The notes below the pieces were generated by a model that saw only the letters and a program-made list of their open reading frames with translations, was not told the DNA's origin and did not search any database. Positions 1-12,200 of a stretch of 64,000 nucleotides of DNA are shown piece by piece. The position numbers were made by a program, and so were the translations under genes. Within the stretch, counting starts at the first letter, position 1. Each line of letters opens with the position of its first letter. The stretch lies in the NCBI GenBank assembly GCA_027382625.1, contig JAJKFJ010022642.1, positions 1 through 64,000 of the forward strand, written 5' to 3'. Origin of the DNA: Tetmemena sp. SeJ-2015. Taxonomy: Eukaryota; Ciliophora; Spirotrichea; Sporadotrichida; Oxytrichidae.

Positions 1-990
1 ACATACTCTCTGATCTTAAATAAATTCCTCAGCAAAGAAAGAAAATTAAACTAGACCAACGCAGACTAAAGCAATGTTGAACTTAGTACCCTTGCTTCTT
101 GCTATGGCATATCCAAAGTTGAACGTGAACAATAGGAAGCTGGATGTGGATGCACAAAGAGAATAGGAGGCAGCTCCCAAAGAGATTACTACTCAAAAGC
201 TCATGCTCTTTTCTTAAAGTAAGTCAAGGCTCCATTTACTATAATCCTAATAGGTTAATTTGTTAATTAGTTTACAGGCAACAGTATAAAAATTGGAGCA
301 GAAGTGAGAATTGAACCTGAAACAGCATATAATCTGCAGAGATATTCATATGATGTGGGCCCCACTCCCATCTCACAAGAAAGTCCCAACAAGGGTTTAG
401 TCCTCACGAAGTTTGGAGAGATGAAGTTAGAACTTGCAATTAAGAAATAAGAGACATAGAACCAGCAGTTTATACTCAGCTTCAGAGCTGTGATAAGCTA
501 TGATATCATCATAAGTAGCAAGATAATTGAGTGCGGTTTTAACTCAGTGATTATTGAGAACTACATCTACTAGACTCTACTCTATTTGCGCACTGCCACA
601 GAGATTCAAGGTGCAAGCATAGTGCTTCTAACAATCAGCACAATGAATCATAAATACTCAAGGATGCTTGAGACCATGAGAAAATTCAAAGCTGTGGTCC
701 TCTTCAATGCAGCATATTCAACATGGCTGAACTCAGTTGAGTCGCTGTTTTCACATGCGAAGAGCTATATGAAGAGGCAGCAGATGCAGAACAAGTTATA
801 TATTCTTGAGCTCAATTTTAAGGCAGCAGCTTGTTAAAAATGTCACAGTGATTCTGAGTGCGAAGACTAAGAGAGAGATGATAAGTATCTGGATGCAGAG
901 CATGAACAAAGGGCCGAAAAATCAGCGCCTAGAGCCCATAAGATGCATTCTTTCTATATTTTCGCAGGCGAAAGCCATTCATGCATAAGA
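1..990 (+). mobile_element. Decayed DDE (IS630/Tc1-like) transposase remnant
   Basis: With UAA/UAG read as Gln, one frame is open from the window edge to about 840 and looks like the C-terminal catalytic half of a Tc1/IS630-type DDE transposase. An EcGFNS segment (about 525-545) resembles the usual GGfNS. VLLTISTMNHKYS (about 625-663) sits where families have a VLLDNAsiHhs strand. NAAYSTWLNSVESLF (about 706-750) matches the PYSpxLNPiExxw block with its acidic residue. In the second block the catalytic Asp-Asn is replaced by Thr-Ile, so the enzyme should be inactive. Near 815-835 the reading seems to shift to another frame ending near 988, a second sign of decay. Stichotrich germlines carry many such transposons (TBE elements), which suits this window, but I see no C4A4-type terminal repeat and the 5' end is missing. 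Family assignment rests on motif layout only. Confidence 0.55.
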
Positions 991-1650
991 CGCAGATATA
1001 TCTAAGTACAAGCAATCTAATAATCCATTTTCATTTTCTGAATAAGAAAAGATGGGTTTTAGGGTTGTGCATATTGGTAATAATTATATAATATTGAGTT
1101 ATTTCTAGAAATCGCTCTTATTTATTTTAAATAGCTGCGATAAAAAATTAGAAATGAAGCAATATTATAGTATGTTAAAGCCATTAAATAAGTATTGTTT
1201 CAGATCAGGGGCAAATAAATATACAAGTATGATTTAAAATTTTCAAGGTTGTGCGGTAGGTGTAAATTAAATTGGTCAAAAAAATTTCCCCAAATTAAAT
1301 TGAAAATTTAATTTGATAATTTCAATTTTACACTTCATTCTGATTTCTACAATATTAATCTGAGAAATATTCATAGATGCATATACTGATTAGTTACTTT
1401 TCTTAATTTTATAACTTTTGTTTTCAAGTTTATCCATTATCTAAGTTTGGATGAAAAATTAATGGTAAGATTGTTTGATGAAGTAGCGTATGCGTTAAAA
1501 ATATTAATAGTTGTAGTATTTCCAATTGTACCAAATTTATAAATATAAAAGGTATAAATTAAACTCAAAATCTATAAATGAAATTATCATTTCAGAAAAA
1601 TAGGATTTCTTAACTTCATAAATCATACTTATAATTTTATGTAAATTTTG
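991..1650. other. AT-rich spacer
   Basis: No coding frame, tRNA or clear repeat is visible. It separates the transposase remnant from tandem copy A and contains frequent short A/T runs typical of the non-coding DNA in this window. Confidence 0.5.
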
Positions 1651-1945
1651 ATGGCGAGCATAAATTTAAGAGGTATTCAAGGTCGAAATGCATAAGACGG
1701 CTCGTGTGGACAATACCCTGGATCTGATGGGCTTAATGCAGGCGTATAATCTGAAAGAGGAGGTGATGCAGGGTAAGCTTATCTAAGAGTTTAGAGGGTG
1801 GAACCTTTCAGCACAAAAATATTGGTGAGTGGGATGGTTTGTGAAAAGCCCTTCTCACAAGTTTACAACTTAGGATCAACCTCTTTGTTGTAAATTGATG
1901 CAAGAGGTGGAGATGGAGGAAGGGGTGGCAACGGTGGCAATTAAA

Positions 1946-1969
1946 TAATAATCTGAAATAACAGTAAAT
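1946..1969. other. IES A1, pointer TAA (24 bp)
   Basis: Direct repeat TAA at 1946-1948 and 1970-1972. Removal deletes an in-frame UGA and joins the Gly-rich repeat to MNGADG in frame. Paralogues B, C and D have an IES at the same place. Confidence 0.75.
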
Positions 1970-2535
1970 TAAACAATGTGATTATGAATGGAGCTGATGG
2001 CTCTACTGGGAAAAATGGCGAGGATGCGATATTTTGGAAGTCTGGATCTGACGGAGAATAGGGCGGAAATGGTGGTGATGGTGGGTCGGGATCATCAGGA
2101 TCTGATGGAGGTAGTGGAGCATTCGTGTAAATAACAGTGAAAGAAGCTGATATGGATTTGCTTTTGTGTTAGATAAAATTCTTGTACAAGGTGGCCAGGG
2201 AGGGAAGTCAATTATTTATAGTGCTTAAAGAACTTAAGATACCTCTCTTTGAATTGAGTAAGGTCAAAATGGCAAGGGCGGCTGAGGTGGAAGTGGAGGT
2301 CGAGGGGGGAATTCATACACTTAGACTATCATTTCCAACAATACTTATACTGATGCAGAAGGCAATACTCAAACTGCCTAAACTATAGAATATAAAACCT
2401 AGCCAGGCGGCAATAATGGCCCTTCTGGAAAACAAGGGTAAGATGGATATGCAGCTCTCCATTAAGGAAAAAATGGGTTAGATGGTAGATTTGAGTTCAT
2501 AATAGAACACGCCTCAGGTAATATATCTTACTTAG

Positions 2536-2585
2536 ACAATTATTATCCTCTATATTGAATGGAGGTAAATTTTAGTCTATTTTAT
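2536..2585. other. IES A2, pointer ACAA (50 bp)
   Basis: ACAA at 2536-2539 and 2586-2589. Excision gives SYLDKYRLDVVDF, in frame with B. Same site as IESs in B, C and D. Confidence 0.8.
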
Positions 2586-2745
2586 ACAAGTACAGACTGG
2601 ACGTAGTGGATTTCAAATTCGTTATGTATGAGGACGATGAAATGATTGAACCCGGAGAGATCGGGATGATAACTTCAGTCACTCTGACGAATTCCGGACG
2701 AATGCCCACTCCCATTTAAAGCAGTTTCTTTTTGAGAGTTCAAGC

Positions 2746-2767
2746 TTATGAATTTAATTTTTAAAAT
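2746..2767. other. IES A3, pointer TTATGAA (22 bp)
   Basis: TTATGAA at 2746-2752 and 2768-2774. Excision gives QAYERIRDLRQSFELPRA. Copy B reads straight through this point without an insertion. Confidence 0.85.
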
Positions 2768-2871
2768 TTATGAACGGATTCGTGATCTTCGCCAAAGCTT
2801 CGAATTACCTAGAGCCCTTTATCCAGGCCAGAAACTCACTCTGCCCTGCAAAATAGATTTCAAGATAGCAT

Positions 2872-3525
2872 ATCCTTCTATTTACAAATTAAATAAGATT
2901 CTAGTTAAAATTATTTAATTAGAAATTCAATAAATGTAATTATGCTACAGAGAAACTCAATAAAATTCCATAAGTCACTGATAATTCCCTTCACAATTCC
3001 TACTTTCTAGTTTAGTAAATAACAAAACTAATAAATGAAAAAAATATAGACTGCTATCTTTTGCAAGTTGAAAAACCCTAAAAATGATTCTCCGGACAAA
3101 TTCAATTTGACATTGACAATGAAATGGGTTTTTATGATTGGGCATCGAAGACTAACTTAAGTTTCAATGTTTTCTTGTTAAAGGAATATTTAAAGCAGAT
3201 TAATGAGCAAAATGTTAGAGCATTAATTTTTCCTAAATAATCTCCTTCATGGTTTGAATGAAGAGATTGGGTTCGCTCTAATTCATTTATATATGAGACT
3301 GAGAAACAGTCCGGAGTATGATGAACAAAAAGGATGGTTCTGTAATTTCATGCCAAATAAATGTGGAAACATAATTCGCGTTAAAATTTTAAAGTAGGGG
3401 GGTGACTTACTAAAAAGGGTGCCTTTAATCATTACATTTATAATATAATTTTATTATAAGTTTGGGGGGGGTTGACCTTTCCTGATCTTCGCTAGTTAAA
3501 ACCAGATTTATTATTTTTGGATATA
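2872..3525. other. IES A4, pointer ATCCT (654 bp)
   Basis: ATCCT at 2872-2876 and 3526-3530. Excision joins KIAYP to HISSRPRVDQG in frame. B carries a 473 bp IES near the same position. No coding content recognised inside. Confidence 0.75.
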
Positions 3526-3827
3526 ATCCTCACATATCATCCAGGCCTAGAGTTGATTAAGGTCGGCTTTAGATTCTCTTTGAGAAGCGTTCCATATCTA
3601 GAGCAATATATGTAGGGGCTTATAATATTTAAAAATGTTTATACTTCTCCTAAATATCTCACACTTTCATACCCGCTAGAACTAAAATAGTTCCAGTGCT
3701 TGAAGAACTTCTACCCCAACTAAATTGCAAAAGTAATTTTAAAGCTAAGAAACAAATCAAACAGAGCAATTGGAGGTGACTAAAGACCTGCTGAGATAAA
3801 TTTTTCACCAGGAAAAGGTGAATTCGA

Positions 3828-3851
3828 TACCTATAATAGAATTAATTTAAT
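3828..3851. other. IES A5, pointer TACCT (24 bp)
   Basis: TACCT at 3828-3832 and 3852-3856. The insertion keeps the frame in A, but B has the same pointer with a frame-breaking 25 bp insertion, and C and D have IESs here too, so it is called by comparison. Confidence 0.75.
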
Positions 3852-4073
3852 TACCTCTCAGATTGAGTTCTCTTACAAGCAATCAAGAAAGACTTTGACT
3901 CAGCCATTTGCAGTGAAGTTACCATTAATTGATGCAAAAGAAGAATTCACTTTAGAAGTAGAGATTAAAATTCCTAAAGTAGGCTACCTTCTTAATGGGA
4001 AGTTTTGGGCTTCATTACTCCTTGAGGATAAGAGGAATCTTCAAAATTAAAACCCTTGTAAACAAACTTTATC

Positions 4074-4084
4074 AAAATGAATTT
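4074..4084. other. IES A6, pointer AAAAT (11 bp)
   Basis: AAAAT at 4074-4078 and 4085-4089. Removing 11 bp deletes a UGA and brings the FIHSF..EIRT segment into frame. B has no insertion at this point. Confidence 0.6.
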
Positions 4085-4260
4085 AAAATTTTATTTTCTC
4101 TTTTTTATTCATTCCTTCGAGCACGAAATTCGAACTTGCCTTATTTATAGTTCAAATCCAAAGTAAGATGTAGTATTCGTGATAAGCGAAAATACTTAAC
4201 TTTCCGATGTTAAATTCATTGAAGATATGTGTTTCTAATATGACATCATACCTAACTTCT

Positions 4261-4343
4261 ATGATCATTTATGAGATAATTAATTTAGCATAGTAAATTT
4301 TAAATTTCTATTTTTGTTAACTACCCTTTAATGAAATTTTTGG
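4261..4343. other. IES A7, pointer ATGAT (83 bp)
   Basis: ATGAT at 4261-4265 and 4344-4348. Excision yields NFYDVSMQGHLNLFEP. B uses the identical pointer at the same codon with a 43 bp IES. Confidence 0.85.
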
Positions 4344-5611
4344 ATGATGTGAGTATGCAAGGGCATTTAAATCTGTTTGAACCAATTGGCTTTTTAGATA
4401 ATCCATTAGCCAGAGATCTGCAAAATAAGACACTTGTAGTTTTTGATCACGAACTCACTTTAAACTAGAAGAACTAGAGAACGGTCAAGGCCTGGACATT
4501 AGAACAATTTGAAATTAGAAATTAAATATATTTAATTAGACTTCTTAAAGAAGGAAGACTTGCTGCAAGCTATTTCATTACATTAAGTGCATTTCGTAAT
4601 TTGTTCTCCAAATAAGCATGACTATAACAGCTGGACCTTTAGAACCTAGGAATTTAGCTTTGATCTATCTCAAGAATTCAAATTCAAGCGCTTAGATGAT
4701 TATATCAAGGCCGAGAAAGGAATTAATGAACAGGATGAATTTTAGAGAATTGGTCAACTAATTTCGATCAGACAAAAACCTAAAATGATGAGCTTCTAAT
4801 CTATACATATATATTACTCCATAATTCATTCATTTAATCAAAGAGGGGGTAATTATTAAATTGAAAATTTACTTAAGAAAAACGTTTCACAACCTCGAAA
4901 TTAGGGAAGAGCTTAATATCATAAGGATAAGGAGCTACATCTTTATAATTAGTATTCTATCAATAAATGACTGTGGTAGAGTGTTTTAATTGAGAGTCCC
5001 GTTTATTATGTTTAACTGCAAAACAGTGCGATAATGACATTTCTACCCAAAAGTAAAACCACCCACTCCTTAAATTAACGATTTCCTCACTTCGGGGATA
5101 GTGGACATACAAGGATTAGTGATAATAATGGTTAAATTATTCTAGTTAATTTTGTGAATGCAATCCATTGAGTTTTTTTAGTATAAATATATCCAGCTTG
5201 TCTAATTGCAAAATTTAGGAAATCATCTTAAAAGTTCTGTATCTGAGAGATGTACTCTAACTAAGTAGGTCTTTTTTCCTTGTTAATAATATTTTTTATT
5301 TATACCCCGACTCACTAATTCTGTATTAAATTAATAGATAATAAGTGGAGGTAGCTTGAGGATATGACTCTTGAGATTTTAGATACTCTGGAATTGAATT
5401 TCCCTCATCACTCTTATGTTGGCTTCAAGATCGAAAATAAGTTTCTCCACTTTAAATATTGTAAATAAAATGAAGGTGAGAATCCTAAGGAGCTAGGATA
5501 CACATACTTAATGAGAACTCCGCCTAAATACCATAACCATCTAAAATATAATTCATTCATCTGTAGTTCTTAGATTTCAATATTGTAAGATTCGTAATGG
5601 ATTTCCTTGGC

Positions 5612-6171
5612 CAAAGAGTAAAAAATGCTCTCAACTATTGCTTGATAGAAAGATTTATCCTATTCCAAGCTTTCGATTTATCTTAAAAGGATGTGTGCTC
5701 TTTTTTGGAATGTAAGGGTATTCAAGATTGTAAAGGCAAAATCAAAAGGATTTTTCACTGCATTTTAAACCTCAAAACATTATTAGAAATATTTACTTCA
5801 GGTAATAGAATTCAACTAAACTTTACTTCTAAAGGGAATCTAAAATCTTTAATAAGAATCAGTTCTTAGATAAATCGAAGTAAAATAAAAAAATTATTCT
5901 TCGAATAATAACCTGACATAAAATATTTTTTTTAAAACTTATGATTTCCTTTAACAGAAAAGTTTAATTTAATTCTATTTTCTTAAATAAATAATTTTTA
6001 TCTTATTTTGAGGTTTATAATGCGGTGAATAATTCTTTTGATTTTGGCTTTATGATCTTGAATACCCTTCCATTCCAAAAAAGAGCACAAATCCTTTTAA
6101 GATAAATCGAAAGCTTGGAATAGGATAATCCTTTCTATCTTGCAATAGTTGAGAGCGTAATTTACTCTATC
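5612..6171. repeat. Inverted duplication of a coding segment in copy A
   Basis: The arm at about 5615-5777 is the reverse complement of about 6006-6171, roughly 90% identical by eye. The spacer is about 230 bp. Both arms encode the segment that reads FDFxFxILNTLxFQKRA in the paralogues. The inverted arm is intact through SLAKEIHYES and matches copy B (SLAREIHTES). The direct arm diverges after YSI and ends in UGA. The palindromic hexamer AATATT lies at 5579-5584 and again near 6220, and could serve as a pointer for an inverted MDS. Confidence 0.8.
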
Positions 6172-7747
6172 GAGCAAGCAATCTTTCGATGAGGAAACAA
6201 GAAACTTTTATAATTAAAACTAACTTTTTAATATTTATTAATCTAAAATAGCTGTTTCCAAATCTGAATATATTCCTTGAAACTCTTTAATCGATAGGGA
6301 AGTATAAAAAGGAATTTTTTAATAAAGTTAAGAGTATATTAAAATTCTATAATTTGTCAAAATAACAACTTTAGTTGTTATTTTTGACAGTTATTTGTCA
6401 GATTTACCGCTTTTACTTATTCAAATAAAAAAATATAATCTAAAAATTTAATATTCTCTATAGCACTTTCATAAGTGAGATTTTCAATTTTTTTTATCTA
6501 ACTGAAGTACTTTTAATTTCAGCTGAGCCCTCCCTTGGAAAAAATTGCATGGATATATATTTCATTAAATGGAAACTCTTAGAAATGGCAGAATATACTT
6601 CGTAATATTTTGCGAAATTGTGAATCGTTTTTCTATTAAAATTAAGAATGCTGATTCATAATAAATTATGTTCTCTAAATCTCTAAATAGCTTAATGTGG
6701 GCCTCAATAAATCATTGACAGAATTACTATAGCATCAATTATACTCTTAAAATGAAAATGCTCTCATAGACTAATTAAATTACTTATAAAGAAACTCTAA
6801 TAAGGAATTTAAATTATTTTATCACATAAGTTCATCAAGCTATTTAGTTTAGAAATTTTTTCAGTTCAGCTGAAAAATTGAACTCGTTTTACACAATCAA
6901 CAAATGAAATTTATAGAACTTGAAGTAAAACAAAAAATATCTCTTGAAAGTCAGAGTACTTACTTTGGTTTGAATTTTGTTAAGCTCCAGTATTTTTTAT
7001 ATATGCAAAAAAAAATTTAAATTACTTTGAAACATTTTAAAATAGAATACAATTATATCTTTTGTGCATCAATGTTAATTTTCTGTACCTTAACTGAGAC
7101 CCCACCAACTAATTATAATTAAATTATCAAGTAAATTCTAAAATCCATTAAATTCTCATTTACGTTTATTAAATATATTAAAAGCGAGAAAGTTTGAGCA
7201 ACTTATTTGAACTTATCATAAGGATAAACTTGGTTATAAAGAAACAGAAGAAAGCTGCAGACATTTTTAACTTCATGGGCGCTCATGCATCAATAATGAG
7301 GAAACTAAAAAGGATTGCCGATGAGCTTAAACCCCTTCTTGATAATTAAATATGTTCCCATAAGCAGATGTGCATACTCTAGATATTTTAATTTAAAAAT
7401 AAAAGTGGAAGTGAGATAGAACTACAGAAGGTAGAAGAGCAGAATCCGGGAACCTCTGCTCTATCCCAAGTATATGTACCACACGCATCTAAATATTCCC
7501 GCCGAGACTTACAGAAACTTGTTTAAATACCCTAATTTCATTGGCAAAACGCACATAACCGATTTAAGATTTAAAAAAGGATTTTTATTTATGCTTAATT
7601 AAATTTCTAGAAAGAAGAGGCTAAAGAATAATTAATTTAATTTTAACTCTCTTATATTAAACTAAGTAGTTGGAAAAGTGCCAAAATCTACTTGACTATA
7701 TTAAGAAAAACTCGGAGGAGTTTAAAGCTGATCAACAATGCCTTTGA

Positions 7748-9240
7748 GAAAATTTGTATATAACAATGTATACAAAAATAGGTAATTGTGGAACAAATAT
7801 ATTACATCATTACTAATTATTATTTAATCAGATTAAAAACTGTTTACAAATTTAATACTGAATTCAAACATTATAAACTTTTAATATAGCTAGCATAGAC
7901 TTATCTATTATTTTAATTCGACCATAAATAGACAATTTTGCTATATTTTTAAAGAACCAATGCTAATTTGTTAAATAAGCTTAAAAATTGGCATAAAAGC
8001 TCAGAATTAAGAAATTTATTAAAGTAAAAAATATTTTAAACTTTTATTATATATTTTTAAAGGAAAGACGCCCAAATGAGTGTCCACTATATAATTATCA
8101 AGAAAAACGCATATAATGAAACATTGAATTTAAATATCAAACGTCTTCTAATTAATTTTAATTATATTAAGCATTCCGAATAAATAAATATTCCTTGCTT
8201 AATAATTCTTCTGATTAAAGTAATGAATTTGAAAAACTAAGTCTCCACTAGTTAAAAAAGTGGCAGTTTGCTTAATCAATTCTGTGACAGCAATATTAGG
8301 TAAAACTTCTTTAAAATTTTCAGGAATAATATTTTTTCTTTTTAGTAGCAATTATATTGTAGTAAAGTTAAAATGCTAATGAATAAAAGCAAAAAGAAGA
8401 TGAAAAATTAGTGGAAGAATAGTTTTTGATGAGAAAATATTAAACTTAAAATTTGATATATTTTAATGAATTATTCAAACTAATTCTAAAACATTTGGAC
8501 TTAAAAATACTCAAAAAGTTTAAGCCAACCCTTTTTTATAGATGCTTTAATTCATATCTTAATGGATTATTGTGAAATATTTCGATAGTTCCATCTATAA
8601 TTATCATATCTTTTTTAAGAACGAGAGTGAAAACTCTTTCCTGAGACATTTTTAAATTATTAGTTTTATTTTTAACAATTATAAGGCGATTTATTGCAAT
8701 TCTAAGTTAGCTAGTATCTCTTTTACTTTCCCCTAGAAATTGTTAAATAAAGAATAACAGATATGAGTTTTAAGACTCCAATATTTTATTAGCTAGATAT
8801 TTATATTCTTTCCAGTATCCCTTTTACATTAGTTATGTTGATACGTAGATAAGTCTTCTAAAAAAAAATTATGAATTTTCTTTGTGAATCGTATTTTCAA
8901 ATTGTGGTAGTTTTCTTTAATTATGGTTAAGGTATTTTAAATTTAAAAAAAAATTATTCATTAAAAAATAAATTTAAATAAGAACTTAGTGAATGATAAA
9001 CAATTTTTAATAAATATAAAACTATCTATCTATCTTTTTGTCTATCCTGAGCAAACAGTATTTAACATTGTACTATATTAGCAAATTAATAGATACTAAT
9101 ATCCAAACTAATTAAAACAAGAACAACAAGAACAATTTTGGTACATTCAAATTTAATACTATATACATTTGAACAATTTAAATAAAAAACTTATAATTCT
9201 ATTCACAATATACCTAATTTAAAATATCATTTCAATTTAG
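7748..9240. other. AT-rich spacer between copies A and B
   Basis: No gene or domain recognised; long A/T-rich runs and a short CTAT tract near 9020-9036. No counterpart seen between the other copies, although those spacers are equally AT-rich. Confidence 0.5.
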
Positions 9241-12200
9241 ATGGCTAGTATAACCTTAAGCGGAGTTCATGGTTGTCACGCTAAAGATGGCTAATGTGGA
9301 GGAGGTCCAGGTTAAAGCGGAAGCAGCGCGAGTCAATCTGAAAGAGGAGGCGATGCAGGACAGGCCTATCTAAGAGTATAGAGGGTAGAGCCCCTAAGTT
9401 CAAAAATATTAGTGACTGGAATGGTTTGCGAAAAGAACTTCTCACAAGTTTACGATTTAGGCTCAAACATCTTGCTGCAAATTGATGCAAGAGGAGGAAA
9501 TGGAGGAAGGGGAGGAATAGGTGGCAATGAAATAATACATGTGCAAATAACAATTTTTAGTTCATTAGATTATGAATGGAGCTGAAGGCTCTAGAGGGCA
9601 TGATGGCTCTGATGCAACTTCTATGTCTCATGGGACTGACGGTGGAAATGGAGGGAACGGCGGTGATGGAGGTAACGGTTCATCTGGATCTGATGGAGGC
9701 AGAGGAGGCTTCGTGCAAATAACTATATCAGAGGCAGACATGGATTTACTTTTGCTCCTAGATAACATCCTAGTTCAGGGAGGCTAAGGAGGGCAGTCAT
9801 TTATTTCTACGCTTATATGAAGTCCTTTAAATTTAATGGTTTGAGTAAGGTAGAAACGGAATGGGTGGCCCAGGAGGAAAAGGAGGTCGAGGGGGTAGCT
9901 CTTACTCTTGGACTACTAGTTCCACCTCTTCTTCCACGGATGCAGATGGCAATACTACTACTTATGAAACAACACACAACCATATGAACCCTGGTGGCTC
10001 TGATGGCCATTCTGGAAGCCCAGGGAAAGACGGAAATGCTGTTCTTTACAAAGGTAATGATGGTTTAGATGGAAGATTTGAGTTCATAATAGAGCATACG
10101 TCGGGTCCTTTATCTTACTAAGACAAGAACCATCATCATATTTGAATTGTGTTTATGTTTCATTGAAACAAGTTCAAACTAGTAGTGGAAGATTTCACAT
10201 TCGTAATGTATGAGGATGACGAAGTATATGAGCCGGGAGAGATTGGGATGATAACTTCAGTAACCCTAAAGAATTCAGGATTAATGCCTACTCCCATTCA
10301 AAGTAGTTTCTTAGTCATAGCGCAATTTTTTGAATGGGTACTTGACCTTGGTCAAACATTCGAGTTGCCCAGAGCAATTTAACCAGGTTAGCAACTCAAT
10401 CTGCCCTGCAAAATAGACTTCCAGATCGCATATCCAAGTATTATAGCTGATAATTAAAATAAAATGGAGAAAATGAGTGGTAGATGAAATGTATCTAATT
10501 TTAATAATTATTATACCATTCTATTCAGCATGAGATTTTAAGAAATTTATAACCTTACAACTTTTGTGTGGGAAAACTCAGTCTGTAGTTAATATGGTGA
10601 AGGGGAAGAATGCGTACACCAGATCTCACTGCTTAGAGGTGCTATAAAGTTGATTAAAGAAGAAACTCATGTGGATTTTTTGATTGACTATCAAACTAGA
10701 TGCAGATCATTGGATGAGTCTAAGATTTCAAAAGCCAAGAAGTTGCAACTCTGCATTTATTATTTTAATCAATCACCCATTTTGATTTAATTCTCAGCAT
10801 AATTGATTGGAAGAATTTTTCCTATAAACGTATATTTAATATGTTTTATATAAAGCTTCTATTTATTAAAATCTTGATAAGTTTGCACCGCTTTATTTAC
10901 TAAAATTAAATCTCCAATCGGAATAATGTTCATACATCTCCCAGGCCAAGAGTAGAGCAAGGTATGCTTTAGATTCTTCTCCAAAAACCCTCGATATCTA
11001 GAACACTGGCAGCTGGAACTTATGAATTTAGTATTTTGTATGTTTCTACTTCTCCCAAATTTCTTACTATATCTCACCCTTTAGAGATTCAGCAGTTCTA
11101 ATGCATGAAGAACTTTTCTCCAAATCAAGTTGCAAAAGTAATTGTAAAGCTAAGAAATAAATCAAATCGAGCGATTGGAGGTGACTTAAGACATGCTGAG
11201 ATTAATTTTTCACCAGGCTAAGGCGAATTTGATACCTTATCACTTAATTTATTTTTCTACCTCACAAATTGAGTTCTCTTACATCCAATCAAGAAAGACT
11301 TTAAGTGACCCATTCAAAGTCGAGTTGCCTCTAATTGAAGCAAAAGATGAATACATCTTAGAGGTAGAAATTAAGATTCCTAATGTTGGTTGTCTTTTAA
11401 AGGCATAATATAATTACCAAAGGAATTTTAAAACCCCCTCTAGGAATTAAATTTGAAAAAAGACTAACTTAGGGTAAAAACCTGAGTATTATAAGGAAGG
11501 AAAATTAATTTTCCTTTTGGTTATAGCTTTACTGCTTTTAGTCTAGTTTGCTAGATTGCTAGACAAGCAAGATAGCTGAAATATAAGGTAGGATTCATCC
11601 TGGGCCAGAACGGTATGTTGATCTTAGGTGGATTAATTTTCTAGAGACTCCCAATAACACTATTTTTAACCCAACCTCCAATAAATTTAGATAAGCCCCC
11701 CCCCAGAGTGATTTTCACACTAAATGCTCAGAAAAACTACTGCCAAAGTATCAAGCAAAATTTTATAACTAGATTTTTGCGAATATTCTGGTTTTTAAAA
11801 TTAACCTTCTTTTCTATAATATTTAAATACATAATTTTGGGTCTCTCTACTACTTGAAGATAAGAGGAATCATCAAACTCAAAACCCTAGTAAACAAAAC
11901 TTTATCTTTAAAAACTCAAATCATCTTCATCTTGATAAATTTATTCATTCTTTCCCTTACGAAATTCGAACGGGCTTTTTCTACAATTCAAACCCAAGCT
12001 AAGATGTGGTATTCGTGATAAGTGAAAAGACAACTCTTGCTGATGTTTAATTCTTAGAGGGCATGTGTTTCAAATTTGATATCACTCCAAACTTCTATGA
12101 TTATATAATAATTTTACCACACGAATGAATTATTTTTGAATGATGTGAGCATGCAAGGGCACTTGAATCTGTTTGAGCCACTTGGCTTCTTAGATACTAC

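Larger units (their letters stand above)
1651..7747 (+). pseudogene. Tandem copy A of Gly-rich/Ig-like family, degenerate
   Basis: First of four tandem paralogues. The start MASINLRGIQGRNAQDG aligns with the starts of B-D, and the reading ends at UGA 7745-7747 after a helical C-terminus resembling B. Order: Gly-rich domain (1651-2520), beta-rich middle with MPTPIQSS and FELPRA motifs (2590-2870, 3520-4020), a DVVFVIS/FYDVSMQG region (about 4170-4380), then helical segments (to 7747). At least nine IESs can be placed. Signs of decay: in-frame UGA at 2283-2285 where B has a Pro codon; in-frame UGA at 6278-6280 where B has Arg; and a one-base excess in an A run near 3635 that breaks the frame before NVYTSPKY. 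A segment around 5.6-6.2 kb is duplicated in inverted orientation. If the inverted arm is the true MDS the gene would be scrambled, yet the UGA codons would remain. Best read as a pseudogene, or a copy kept only in the germline. Confidence 0.65.

Noticed and set aside
3470..3476. Runs of G or C (about 3462-3471 and 11698-11705) considered as degenerate telomere repeats
   Set aside because: They are simple homopolymers without alternating A4C4 or T4G4 units; no telomeric repeat was found anywhere in the window.
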